Assembly: GCA_913061235.1 (NCBI GenBank)
Contig: CAJXTB010000014.1
Coordinates: forward strand, 114,068-178,067
Source: an uncultured Pseudomonadota bacterium
GTDB lineage: Bacteria > Myxococcota_A > UBA796 > GCA-2862545
DNA: 64,000 nt
Reading direction: 5' to 3'
Shown: one piece after another, positions 35,748 through 43,339 of the stretch
Position numbering within the stretch: position 1 is the first letter of the stretch
How the letters are laid out: each line of letters opens with the position of its first letter
The notes under the pieces: model-generated
Database searches by the model: none
Told to the model about the DNA's origin: nothing
What the model saw: only the letters and a program-made list of their open reading frames with translations
Made by a program: the position numbers and the translations under genes

Positions 35748-36140
35748 CTAGAAGTCCTCTGCATCCGGGTCTGCCTTGAGGGTCATCAGCACAAATGCAC
35801 CTACGAGGACCGAACAAACTCCGCCGTACAGGATGCTGAGCACCTCAATGATAGCGATGGCACGACCGAAGGACCGGTACCGCTCGGCGTCGGACACGAT
35901 TAGCGCGCCGCTGATGATCTCTAGAATACCGAGAACCAAGGGTAATATACCGACGAATCCACACAAGGCGCCAATCGGGACGGGGCAGGCTCCCAGTGAG
36001 ATGACCGCGCAGAACACCGCAGAGACGGTGCCGCCGACGGTCGTCCCAAAGATGAACCAGGCAATCGACATGATGATCAGGTTGATTAGCCCAGAGATGA
36101 TCTGAGCGATTCCGACGTTCCTGACTTGCTGCTCATCCAT
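35748..36140 (-). CDS. Four-helix membrane protein
   Basis: The protein has 130 residues, with hydrophobic segments at about 10-32, 37-56, 60-81 and 95-117, and an acidic C-terminus (KADPDAEDF). The N-terminal segment QQVRNVGIAQIISGLINLI is amphipathic. I do not recognise a named family; similar small proteins with paired helices are common in Myxococcota. Its start lies 209 bp from the divergent DoxX-like gene, a region that should hold both promoters. Function unknown. Confidence 0.8.
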   Translation of the reverse strand: MDEQQVRNVGIAQIISGLINLIIMSIAWFIFGTTVGGTVSAVFCAVISLGACPVPIGALCGFVGILPLVLGILEIISGALIVSDAERYRSFGRAIAIIEVLSILYGGVCSVLVGAFVLMTLKADPDAEDF

Positions 36141-36349
36141 GCGATTCTCCCGTGTTGTGTGGCTTTCGGGGCATTGATTGCAGGGACTGCCAATGCCGAA
36201 TTCACGATTGCTTCGTGCCGCGCCGAGCGTTGTTACCCGCCGGAGCTTGGCGTGCCGGAGTTCTTTTGGATGGAACAGTGTGATTCGTGGGTGAGTCTTG
36301 TGGGAGCCGTCGTCATCTCTTACAAGGCCCGTCTTTTACGGAGCACAAA
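36141..36349. promoter_or_regulatory. Divergent promoter region
   Basis: This 209-bp stretch separates the four-helix membrane protein (minus) from the DoxX-like gene (plus). For the plus gene a weak pair is TTGTGG (36298-36303) and TACAAG (36321-36326) with 17 bases between, and CGGAG precedes the ATG by six bases. No regulator site is recognised. Confidence 0.3.
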
Positions 36350-36721
36350 ATGCGTATTGCCTACTGGATTGTCACTGTATTGGCTGGAACCGGCCTGTTT
36401 CTCGGTGGACTGGGAGACCTTGCCGGTGCGGCTCCGGTCGTGGAAGGGCTGACCCACATGGGCTACCCAGCGTACTTCGCTACTATCCTCGGATTCTGGA
36501 AGGTATGTGGTGTTTTGACCGTCGTTCTGCCGGGAATGAACCGTCTGAAGGAGTGGGCGTACGCAGGCTTTTTCTTTGTCCTGAGTGGTGCCATCACGTC
36601 GCACATTGTGGCAGAGGGATCCGTGGCAAATGCTGTTCCGGCTGCCGTTCTGCTCACATTGGTTTTGCTGTCGTACTTCTTGCGCCCAGAAGAGCGTACG
36701 CTGGCACCGTCGGGAACGTAG
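36350..36721 (+). CDS. DoxX-like membrane protein
   Basis: ATG 36350, preceded by ACGGAG, gives 123 residues: MRIAYWIVTVLAGTGLFLGGLGDL and three more membrane segments. The pattern, including the GYPAYFATILGFWKVCGVLTVVLPG segment, matches the DoxX/DoxX-like family of small four-helix inner-membrane proteins, which are linked to redox or sulfur metabolism in other species. The upstream frame to 36287 adds 21 polar residues and is unlikely. The stop codon is part of a palindrome with the convergent thioesterase gene. Confidence 0.82.
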   Translation: MRIAYWIVTVLAGTGLFLGGLGDLAGAAPVVEGLTHMGYPAYFATILGFWKVCGVLTVVLPGMNRLKEWAYAGFFFVLSGAITSHIVAEGSVANAVPAAVLLTLVLLSYFLRPEERTLAPSGT

Positions 36722-36733
36722 TCTCTACGTTCC
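36713..36733. terminator. Palindrome across two convergent stop codons
   Basis: GGAACGTAG (36713-36721) pairs with CTACGTTCC (36725-36733) around a TCT loop, a perfect 9-bp stem. The left arm encodes the last codons and stop of the DoxX-like protein and the right arm those of the thioesterase; both read Gly-Thr-stop. It probably works as a terminator in both directions, although no T-tract is obvious. Confidence 0.5.
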
Positions 36734-37513
36734 GCTGAACTCAGCAACGAACTGGCGGCCCGTCGCAATGAGCCGTCCGCGACTGTCCCACAGCTGCTCG
36801 TCTACGTCACTGTAGCCATTACCGGCCACGGTGGCGGTGGATGAGTAGCGATAGGTCTGATCCTGTGTAGGGTCTGGCACGGCGTACAGATTGACCATCC
36901 AGGTGACGGTGGACGCAGCGATGGGCCGGTTGACCATGCCCAAGATGGGTGCGGGCCACGAGTCGATGAGCGCCAAGATTGCCGCTGGTGTCGGCGCCGT
37001 GGGCTTCTTGAATGCGACGTAGCCTTCGATGTTTGCACGGCCTCCACCCTGAAAAGGCAGGCTGTCCAGAGTGGCCCAGTGGTAGCGGAAGTGCTGGGTG
37101 AACTTGGGCGTGATGCCGTCGATGTAGGGCATCTCTGTGCATGCGTCGCGGCCAGCAATCTCGGATGGCATTGGAGCATCAAGGTGGATGTCGCTGGGCC
37201 GGTCTGCTGCGACCGTGGCCAAGACGGACACAGCGAGCTGGCCGTCTGTAAACACCTGAGCCTGGGCCTGGGTGACGGCGCGTCCGGACCGGTTGATGCG
37301 TGCTGTTGTGGTGACTGGGCCGGGCCCCATTGGGGCGGTAAACTGAGCCATAACCGAGCGAACACGACGACCTTCGGGGATTAACGGTCCAATGGCGGAG
37401 AGCGCAAGACCGGCGCCAATACCTCCGAAAGCGGAGCGGCCTTGTGTCCAGCTTGGGTGGATGAGCCCGCGTTGGTCGTCATCGATGGCGGTAGCGTGTG
37501 CGAAGTTGATCAT
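36725..37513 (-). CDS. Acyl-CoA thioesterase (double hot-dog)
   Basis: This is a 262-residue double hot-dog protein of the TesB-like kind. The N-terminal repeat holds HPSWTQGRSAFGGIGAGLAL, in the place where TesB-type enzymes carry the hot-dog helix, and a YVAF...strand; the C-terminal repeat contains WMVNLYAVPDPTQD and the D-x-x-LWDSRGRLIATGRQ end. It would cleave fatty-acyl-CoA in the cytoplasm. It converges on the DoxX-like gene with a three-base gap between stops. Its own upstream side holds a 65-bp divergent spacer with an inverted repeat that it shares with the transporter operon. Confidence 0.85.
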   Translation of the reverse strand: MINFAHATAIDDDQRGLIHPSWTQGRSAFGGIGAGLALSAIGPLIPEGRRVRSVMAQFTAPMGPGPVTTTARINRSGRAVTQAQAQVFTDGQLAVSVLATVAADRPSDIHLDAPMPSEIAGRDACTEMPYIDGITPKFTQHFRYHWATLDSLPFQGGGRANIEGYVAFKKPTAPTPAAILALIDSWPAPILGMVNRPIAASTVTWMVNLYAVPDPTQDQTYRYSSTATVAGNGYSDVDEQLWDSRGRLIATGRQFVAEFSGT

Positions 37514-37529
37514 GCCGATGTGTAGCGCG

Positions 37530-37554
37530 ACGGACCCGCTGAGGCTGGGTCCGT
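37530..37554. promoter_or_regulatory. Inverted repeat in a divergent spacer
   Basis: ACGGACCC (37530-37537) and GGGTCCGT (37547-37554) form a perfect 8-bp dyad with a 9-base centre, between the thioesterase and the transporter ATPase genes. It could be a regulator-binding site or a 5' hairpin. It does not resemble a Fur box. Confidence 0.4.
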
Positions 37555-37578
37555 TAGGGCGTCACCACAGGGGTATTG

Positions 37579-38358
37579 ATGCGTCCACAACCGCTATCTG
37601 TATCGGAACTGCAGGTGGTTCGCGGTGGACGAGCTCTGCTCGATGGCATCAGCCTAGACGTGCAATCGGGCGAGCTTGTGATTGTTGTGGGGCCCAATGG
37701 TGCGGGTAAGAGCACGTTAGTAGGCGCATTGTTCGGATGGACAGGCATCGATGGCGGCGTGGTTGAGTGTGAAGGAACGTCTGTTGGAAAGCTGTCCGGC
37801 GTAGAGCGTGCCGCTAGGCTTGGATGGTTGCCGCAGCGTGCGTCGCTGGCAGAGCCCACCCCCGTGATTGAGCAGGTCATGGCTGCCCGGTTTCGGATCC
37901 GTGAGAGTCGTGCACAGCGCCTGAAACATGCTCTCGAAGCGCTCGAACGGGTGGGGTTGCGTCATCTTGCCGAGCGCGACGGAACCTCTTTGTCGGGTGG
38001 AGAAGCTCAGCGCGTGTCTCTGGCGGCACTGATTGCCCAAGACGCACGGACGTGGCTGCTAGATGAGCCAGCCAATCACCTGGACCCACGGGTTCAGACT
38101 GAGCTTATGCAGATTGTCCTTGGCGAATGGCGCGCGGGCAAGACCGTTGTTCTCGTCACCCATGACCCTGACCGAGTGTTGGCCAGAGTCACCGAGGGGC
38201 CGGCTCGCGTGGTTGGGTTGCGTGACGGGCGTGTCACCTTCGAGTTGTCTGCCCACGCCGACGCTTTACCCAGTGCCTTGAGCGACCTGTATGACGTGCC
38301 CGTGACCGCCATCATTGTGGCGGGGCGTCGGCGTTTCCTGTTTGGTGTTCAAGCATGA
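37579..38358 (+). CDS. ABC transporter ATPase, FecE/BtuD-like
   Basis: ATG 37579 gives 259 residues of an ABC ATPase: Walker A GPNGAGKST (38-46), signature LSGGEAQRV, Walker B TWLLDEPANHLD and switch VTHD. It groups by layout with iron-siderophore or cobalamin importer ATPases. The TTG three bases before could also start it. It couples to the FecCD-like permease by a 4-bp ATGA overlap. No periplasmic binding protein or outer-membrane receptor lies beside it. The substrate, iron chelate or cobalamin, cannot be told from the sequence. Confidence 0.92.
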   Translation: MRPQPLSVSELQVVRGGRALLDGISLDVQSGELVIVVGPNGAGKSTLVGALFGWTGIDGGVVECEGTSVGKLSGVERAARLGWLPQRASLAEPTPVIEQVMAARFRIRESRAQRLKHALEALERVGLRHLAERDGTSLSGGEAQRVSLAALIAQDARTWLLDEPANHLDPRVQTELMQIVLGEWRAGKTVVLVTHDPDRVLARVTEGPARVVGLRDGRVTFELSAHADALPSALSDLYDVPVTAIIVAGRRRFLFGVQA

Positions 38359-39305
38359 GAGTCGCTGTATTGGTGGTTGTCTCGTTGTTAGCGGTCGTTG
38401 CGGCACCCTTCATTGGGCCGAGTGTTGACGACGCCGTCTGGTCGTTTGTGCTTTGGGAACTGCGCGTGCCGCGGGTGCTGATGGCTGCTGCGGTCGGAGC
38501 CTGTCTGGGAACCGTGGGCGCTGCCTTTCAGGCCATTTTCGGCAATCCTCTGGCGACACCCTCCACAACGGGGACCACAGCAGGAGCGATGGTCGGTGCG
38601 CTCGCCGCGTTGGTGTTCATGGCTACACCGAACCCGTCGATTGTGGCGATTGCGGCCTTGATTGGTGCGCTGGCGATTGCGCTTCCGGTGGCTGCTCTCG
38701 CATCTCGCGGCAACCGGCGCATTGAAGATGTGTTGTTGGCGGGCGTTGCCATGACGCTTGGTGCTAGCGCTCTGACCACCGGACTCCAGGTACAAGCGGA
38801 CTTGGCCACCACCTTTCGTGCGGTGCGCTGGAGCATGGGGTCGCTCACCCAGGTTGGCTACAGCGGAGTGGGGATTGTCGCGGTGGTCTGCGCCGTGAGC
38901 ATCGCTGGAGTTCTCTGGCATCTACGCGCCCTCGAAGCGCTGATTGCTGGCGAGGCGCTCGCGTTCTCCCAGGGTGTAGATGTCACTCGGGTACGAACGC
39001 GGGTGCTGGTCTTCGGCGCGCTTGGTGTGGCTGTGTGTGTGGCGTGGTGTGGCCCAATCGCCTTTGTGGGCTTGGTCGTGCCGCATCTTGTGAGGCTGGG
39101 TGTGGGCACGTCAAGGCGGCTGGTGCTGACTCTGTCCGCAGTGTGCGGTGCTGGTTTCTTGGTGTTGTGTGACACCGTTGCCCGTACGGTCTGGGCGGGC
39201 CGAGAGTTGCCGGTAGGCGTTCTGACCGCTGCGATTGGGGCGCCGCTCTTGGTGGCCTTGGTGTTGCGGCGGCCTGGGCGCGCGTCGACTAGAGTGTCTA
39301 AATGA
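38355..39305 (+). CDS. FecCD-family ABC transporter permease
   Basis: The 316-residue inner-membrane permease has about nine membrane segments. Family marks include the N-terminal ELRVPRVLMAAAVGACLGTVGAAFQAIFGNPLATP and the conserved SMGSLTQVGY and WCGPIAFVGLVVPHLVRL. It would pair with the upstream ATPase to import an iron chelate or vitamin B12. It overlaps both neighbours by 4 bp (ATGA at 38355 and 39302), so ATPase, permease and YbaK-like protein are in one operon. It is slightly shorter than usual members. Confidence 0.92.
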   Translation: MRVAVLVVVSLLAVVAAPFIGPSVDDAVWSFVLWELRVPRVLMAAAVGACLGTVGAAFQAIFGNPLATPSTTGTTAGAMVGALAALVFMATPNPSIVAIAALIGALAIALPVAALASRGNRRIEDVLLAGVAMTLGASALTTGLQVQADLATTFRAVRWSMGSLTQVGYSGVGIVAVVCAVSIAGVLWHLRALEALIAGEALAFSQGVDVTRVRTRVLVFGALGVAVCVAWCGPIAFVGLVVPHLVRLGVGTSRRLVLTLSAVCGAGFLVLCDTVARTVWAGRELPVGVLTAAIGAPLLVALVLRRPGRASTRVSK

Positions 39306-39799
39306 CCGACAATGCCGTCACAGCCAGTATCATTCAGACCATTGAGGCCAGCGGACGCCCGTACGAGCGACGGAACCATTCCCTGTCTCGTACCGCAGAA
39401 GAGGCGGCTGTCCTACGTGGCACGCCGCTGGGTATTGGGGGCAAGTCGCTGGTGATGAAGCTCGGGAAGAAGAAGGACTTCGCCCTGTTTGTTGTCAGCG
39501 GTGCCCGGCGTCTCGACAACTGGAAAGTGCGTCAGGCTGTTGGCGTCAACAAGCTTCGGTTCGCTACGGTGGAGGAGCTGTTTGCACTCACAGGGCTGCG
39601 TCCGGGCTGTGTGCCTCCGTTCGGAAGGCCGGTGTTCGATCTGCCCCTGTACGTAGACGCTGTCACAGCCGAGCAAGCCCTGATTGCGTTCACGCTGGCG
39701 GACCACGAAAAGAGCGCGATTATGGCGACGGCCGATTGGCTGGATGTGGTGCAGCCTACGGCGATTGCTGATCTGTCGGCAACGCCGGTAGACCCTTAG
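39302..39799 (+). CDS. YbaK/EbsC-type aminoacyl-tRNA deacylase
   Basis: The 165-residue protein matches the YbaK/ProX tRNA-editing fold: RTAEEAAVLRGTPLGIGGKSLVMK near the start, FALFVVSGARRLD, and GCVPPFGRP with a VDAV...strand near the end. These deacylases clear mischarged tRNAs, such as Cys-tRNA(Pro) for YbaK. It is co-translated with the transporter permease, a link whose meaning is unclear. Its stop overlaps the convergent methyltransferase stop by four bases. Confidence 0.88.
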   Translation: MTDNAVTASIIQTIEASGRPYERRNHSLSRTAEEAAVLRGTPLGIGGKSLVMKLGKKKDFALFVVSGARRLDNWKVRQAVGVNKLRFATVEELFALTGLRPGCVPPFGRPVFDLPLYVDAVTAEQALIAFTLADHEKSAIMATADWLDVVQPTAIADLSATPVDP

Positions 39800-40524
39800 A
39801 TCCTCGCTAAGACAGTGACGAAGGTGAGGGCATCTGCACCCAAGGCCTCAAACAATCGGCGTCCTCCGCGCAGTCGTTCGCGAAACTGGGGAACGTCGGG
39901 GTTGTCTGGATTGGCGAAACACCACGCGTAGATGCTCTGTCGCCACACGTCGTCGTAGCGTTGCCACGCTTCTGCGTCTGCTGTGTCAACGCTCGACGGG
40001 CGCCAGCCAAGCACACGAATGGCGTTCTGAAGTTCGTGCAGGGTTGGGATTTGCTCCGCGAGCTCTGGAATGAAGTTCCACGCCTCTCGTTCATCGCGGA
40101 CGGTCACGCCAATGAGCGCCCACTTTCCTCGCCTGCCTACGTTGTTGCAGAGCTTCAGCATTTCACGCCACGAACCACCCAAATCTTCTACACCAATACA
40201 GACCACTAGGTCGGCAGCGTTGCGGTGTGACGCGGCCCAGTCGGCGGCGTCTCCGACGACCCACTGTCCAACACCACCACTTCGCGCACGGGCGGCGTCG
40301 ACACACCGGGCTGCGTGGTCAATACCCACCGTCCAGCCACGATTTGCGGCTGACCAGCTGCGCAGGAATGCACCCGTCCCGCAGCCGAGGTCCACTACGG
40401 TTCGTGGCGGTCGTTGTTCGAGTGCCGCGAACCAAGCATCTGGCTGGTTTGGGGGCATCGGAGCACACCACTCAAGGTCGGCGTGCCCCACACTTTCAAA
40501 GACAATGGATGTTGCTGGCTTCAT
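39796..40524 (-). CDS. Class I SAM-dependent methyltransferase
   Basis: The 242-residue protein has motif I VVDLGCGTGAFL (residues 43-54) and the acidic end of beta 2 at VGIDHAA. VVGDAADW and DLVVCIGVEDLG follow. No extra domain is present. The substrate is unknown; the loose match to small-molecule methyltransferases is all that can be said. The C-terminus overlaps the YbaK-like gene end by four bases in the opposite direction, and its start faces the gluzincin-like lipoprotein gene 53 bp upstream. Confidence 0.85.
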   Translation of the reverse strand: MKPATSIVFESVGHADLEWCAPMPPNQPDAWFAALEQRPPRTVVDLGCGTGAFLRSWSAANRGWTVGIDHAARCVDAARARSGGVGQWVVGDAADWAASHRNAADLVVCIGVEDLGGSWREMLKLCNNVGRRGKWALIGVTVRDEREAWNFIPELAEQIPTLHELQNAIRVLGWRPSSVDTADAEAWQRYDDVWRQSIYAWCFANPDNPDVPQFRERLRGGRRLFEALGADALTFVTVLARI

Positions 40525-40577
40525 GCTTGCTCTATCGACGCATGATTGGAAAACTTGAACCCGAAAGTACCGGCGCG

Positions 40578-42467
40578 TCAGTCTGTCGCTTCGATCCGGT
40601 AGACGTAGGTGGTCCGAGGCTCGCGAGCGAATCGTTCAGCAACGACGGCACGGACATCGGCAAACTCCCCGTCGTCCGCTGTGTAGGCGGCCTGCAGGGT
40701 CCGAGCGTCGTCGGCATCGCCGGTTGCCTTGATGTGTAGAACCCGTCGGATGAGACCGTCAATGGCGTCTGGCAGGTTGTCGGCGTCTACGGAGATGCAG
40801 CCCGTGTCTGAACCGTTCGCTGCGAGCGTTTCTGGGTGGAAGGTCATGCCACCGTTGTCCATGAAGTACCCGACTTGAATCGCCGCGAGGTGGCTGTAGG
40901 GCTCTGGATGACCGGCGCCATCTGTGAGTCCCGAGGCAATGTGACCGAGGGCCCAGCCCATGTCGGCCACTTGTCCTGGGTAGAGGGTGTCGATGTCTTC
41001 GTGTCCGTTGTGAACCATCCACAGGGGCAATGCCATGGCTGCGGTCTGTGCTTTGAGCTCTTCGAGCATGCTCGCCAGTGGACCACCGAAGGACTCGTTG
41101 TCCGTCTTGCCCTCAAACGTGTAGTCGTGGGACGGCCCCAGATTGTGTGCCGCTTCATGAAGAACGGTGCTGAACAGCTGTGGCCCTGGGGCTGCGGGCC
41201 AGGCGGCCATGGTGGTGTCGCAGAACACGCTGGCGAGCGCTCGGCGCTTGGACGACACGCTGTCCGCATCTCCGCCGATGTTCGTCATGGCCACTGTTCG
41301 ACCGCCTGCTTCAGCAACTGGGCCCCAGTTGGGCAGGCTCTGGCCAATCGTTGCGCTCGAAGCGGCGCGGCTGTCTCCGCGATTGACCATGACGTCGATA
41401 AACTCTGGCAGGTCAAAGCCCACCGTTCGGGCCGAGTAGTCGTCTCCGGCCAGGTCTGCGAGGTGCTGCTCCATGGCCTGTTTGATGGGGTTGAGGCGTT
41501 GCTGAAGGGACAGCCCCGCGGGGTTGACGCGGGCGAGGACCATGTGGAATGAGGCGTGTTCACTGCATGGGTCCGAGTAGGTTTCGTCGGGCCCGATGCG
41601 GATGTAGTAGCGGCTGTTGTCTTGGCTCATGTCCGCCCAAGCGATGTCCGCGGAAAACCAGTCGTTGGTCTCGAACGCGCCCGCTGCGGCACGAAGGTAG
41701 GTCTGCAGTGCCCCTTCATCTGCGGGTGCAGCATCTGCGGCAGTTCGCAGCGTGACTGCAACGGCCTGCATGTCAGATGCCCAATGCTCGGAGTAGGGCC
41801 GTGCCACAAGCTGTGAACCCTCTTGGACAGCGACATGAAACGGGTCCATTGCGGCACGCGGAATGGCGCTGCACCAATCGTCTCCGGTCTGCGCAGACGC
41901 TGGGTACAGGCCGGAGATTCGCGCAGGTGTCGGGAGAATGGTCGTGCACTCCGTGTTGGCCGCGAGTGCCGAGCTCGTGCAGTAGGGACCTTGGTTTCGG
42001 TAGAACACGCTGTGGGCCAAGGTGTCTTCTGGCGGGATCTGTTCGGCGAGGGCGGCAACACCCAGCTGCTTGTGAAACAGCGTCTCGACCTGTTCTCCTG
42101 CCTGCAACAGCGCGCGAATCATCGCGCGGTCGCCTGGGGGCAGTTGACTGGCTTCCGTTGTCAGCAGAGTGACCCGACTGGCTGCGAGCTCTTGCTGGAG
42201 GAGAGTGTGCCGGGCGTCCAACGGTTCTGGCAGTGGTTCGTAGATCCGAGCGGTTGCCGCTTCAATATCGAGGCCGGACTGTGGTGGGGAGATGGTGGTT
42301 ACAATCTCACCATCCGCCCGCTGGAAGAGGGGGATTGCCAGCTCGACGGCCCGTTGGTTGAACACCTCTCGCGTGATTGCCACCGGAGGTGCGGAGGTGA
42401 CGGGTTGGGGCGTCGGTGTGCTGGCACAACCGGCAAGAAGTAGGAGCAGTGGACGGGCTTGGAGCAT
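40578..42467 (-). CDS. Gluzincin-like metallopeptidase lipoprotein
   Basis: ATG 42467 gives MLQARPLLLLLAGC, a lipoprotein signal, and 629 residues. A zinc-binding HEAAH (H437, E438, H441) and a downstream LEELKAQ (E469/E470) form the HExxH...E arrangement of gluzincins. The region around it (LHEAAHNLGPSHDYTFEGK) resembles dipeptidyl-peptidase-III-like (M49) proteins, although those usually have a longer HExxxH. The N-terminal 200 residues are helical with several Cys. It is expected to be an envelope peptidase. Substrate and family are not certain. Confidence 0.8.
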   Translation of the reverse strand: MLQARPLLLLLAGCASTPTPQPVTSAPPVAITREVFNQRAVELAIPLFQRADGEIVTTISPPQSGLDIEAATARIYEPLPEPLDARHTLLQQELAASRVTLLTTEASQLPPGDRAMIRALLQAGEQVETLFHKQLGVAALAEQIPPEDTLAHSVFYRNQGPYCTSSALAANTECTTILPTPARISGLYPASAQTGDDWCSAIPRAAMDPFHVAVQEGSQLVARPYSEHWASDMQAVAVTLRTAADAAPADEGALQTYLRAAAGAFETNDWFSADIAWADMSQDNSRYYIRIGPDETYSDPCSEHASFHMVLARVNPAGLSLQQRLNPIKQAMEQHLADLAGDDYSARTVGFDLPEFIDVMVNRGDSRAASSATIGQSLPNWGPVAEAGGRTVAMTNIGGDADSVSSKRRALASVFCDTTMAAWPAAPGPQLFSTVLHEAAHNLGPSHDYTFEGKTDNESFGGPLASMLEELKAQTAAMALPLWMVHNGHEDIDTLYPGQVADMGWALGHIASGLTDGAGHPEPYSHLAAIQVGYFMDNGGMTFHPETLAANGSDTGCISVDADNLPDAIDGLIRRVLHIKATGDADDARTLQAAYTADDGEFADVRAVVAERFAREPRTTYVYRIEATD

Positions 42468-42601
42468 GTTTTGCCTCATTGAAACCGCGGCTTACTCCTA
42501 GAGGACTGAGAAAAATCTGCTGTTCTTCAACCTTTTCCTAAAGTTGTCCGGCTATTGTCCGACACCGTTGAGCGTCCATCCGGCGCAAAAGGAGAATTTC
42601 C

Positions 42602-43321
42602 ATGGCTGATGCACAGGAACGACGACGCGCGCCCCGTCATGACACGATGGGCGTGATTGTTCATGCCGCTCTGCACGGGGAATCTGAGCCCGTTGGCCTA
42701 TACACTATTGGAGACTTGTCGCCCCTCGGCGCGCTTCTCCAAGGGGTGGTCCGGATTCCGGATGGGTCGCATGTCGACCTGACTTTGGAGATTCCGGGGG
42801 ACCGGTCCGTGGACGTACGAGCCACGGTCGCTCGGTGCTTCGGTGACGACGGCGACATTAAGGTGGGTGTGCAATTCAGCGACGTTTCTGACGAAGCCGG
42901 TGCGCTCATCCAGGAAATTTTGCTGTCCGAAATGGTGCGAAGTACCGATCCTATCGTGCTGGTTGTTGCCGGTGGTGTCGGTCAGGCTATCGACCTGTGG
43001 GCGGACCTAGACGAGGTCGGCTGTGATGCACGGGTGGTCCCTTCATTGGACGAAGGCTTCGTTGCTTTGCACGCTCGAGATTTGCCCGTCTCCACGATCT
43101 TGGTGGATATCCGCGAAGGTGCGAGCGACGATACCGTTGCGTTTGCTCAATACGCTCAAGAGAACATGCCTAAGGCACGCTTGTTGTTCTTTGGAGTTGA
43201 TGACAACGCTTCACCAATGCCTGGCGTAGAGTGTGTCTCGGCCTTGCAATGGACTCTGGAGAACCGCCAGACGCTGTTCCGTCGCCCCCAAACGGCGCCT
43301 CTTCACCTCGTGACACCCTAG
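42602..43321 (+). CDS. PilZ-domain protein with receiver-like C-terminus
   Basis: A strong AAAGGAG precedes the ATG at 42602. Residues 1-105 are a PilZ domain: the c-di-GMP-binding RRRAPRH motif sits at residues 7-14, and IGDLSPLGALL and GVQFSDVSDEAG follow. Residues 115-230 look like a response-regulator receiver (PIVLVVAGG, TILVDIREG, ARLLFFGVDD), but the paired acidic residues after strand one and the conserved Lys are missing, so it is probably a pseudo-receiver. It lies 18 bp before the REC-GGDEF-EAL gene. It may bind the second messenger and pass its state through the receiver-like end. Confidence 0.88.
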   Translation: MADAQERRRAPRHDTMGVIVHAALHGESEPVGLYTIGDLSPLGALLQGVVRIPDGSHVDLTLEIPGDRSVDVRATVARCFGDDGDIKVGVQFSDVSDEAGALIQEILLSEMVRSTDPIVLVVAGGVGQAIDLWADLDEVGCDARVVPSLDEGFVALHARDLPVSTILVDIREGASDDTVAFAQYAQENMPKARLLFFGVDDNASPMPGVECVSALQWTLENRQTLFRRPQTAPLHLVTP

Positions 43322-43339
43322 ATTCTTGGAGCGTCCGTT

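Noticed and set aside
36126..36452. Frame beginning with a signal-like peptide (MLLIHAILPCCVAFGALIAG)
   Set aside because: It overlaps the better supported DoxX-like gene in another frame and lacks a family pattern past the first 24 residues.
37392..37709. Plus-strand frame across the thioesterase/transporter spacer
   Set aside because: It crosses a divergent promoter region and the start of a clear ABC ATPase gene in another frame.
39795..39811. Short 5-bp hairpin CTTAG/CTAAG at the convergent YbaK and methyltransferase ends
   Set aside because: The stem is too short and without a T-tract to call a terminator.
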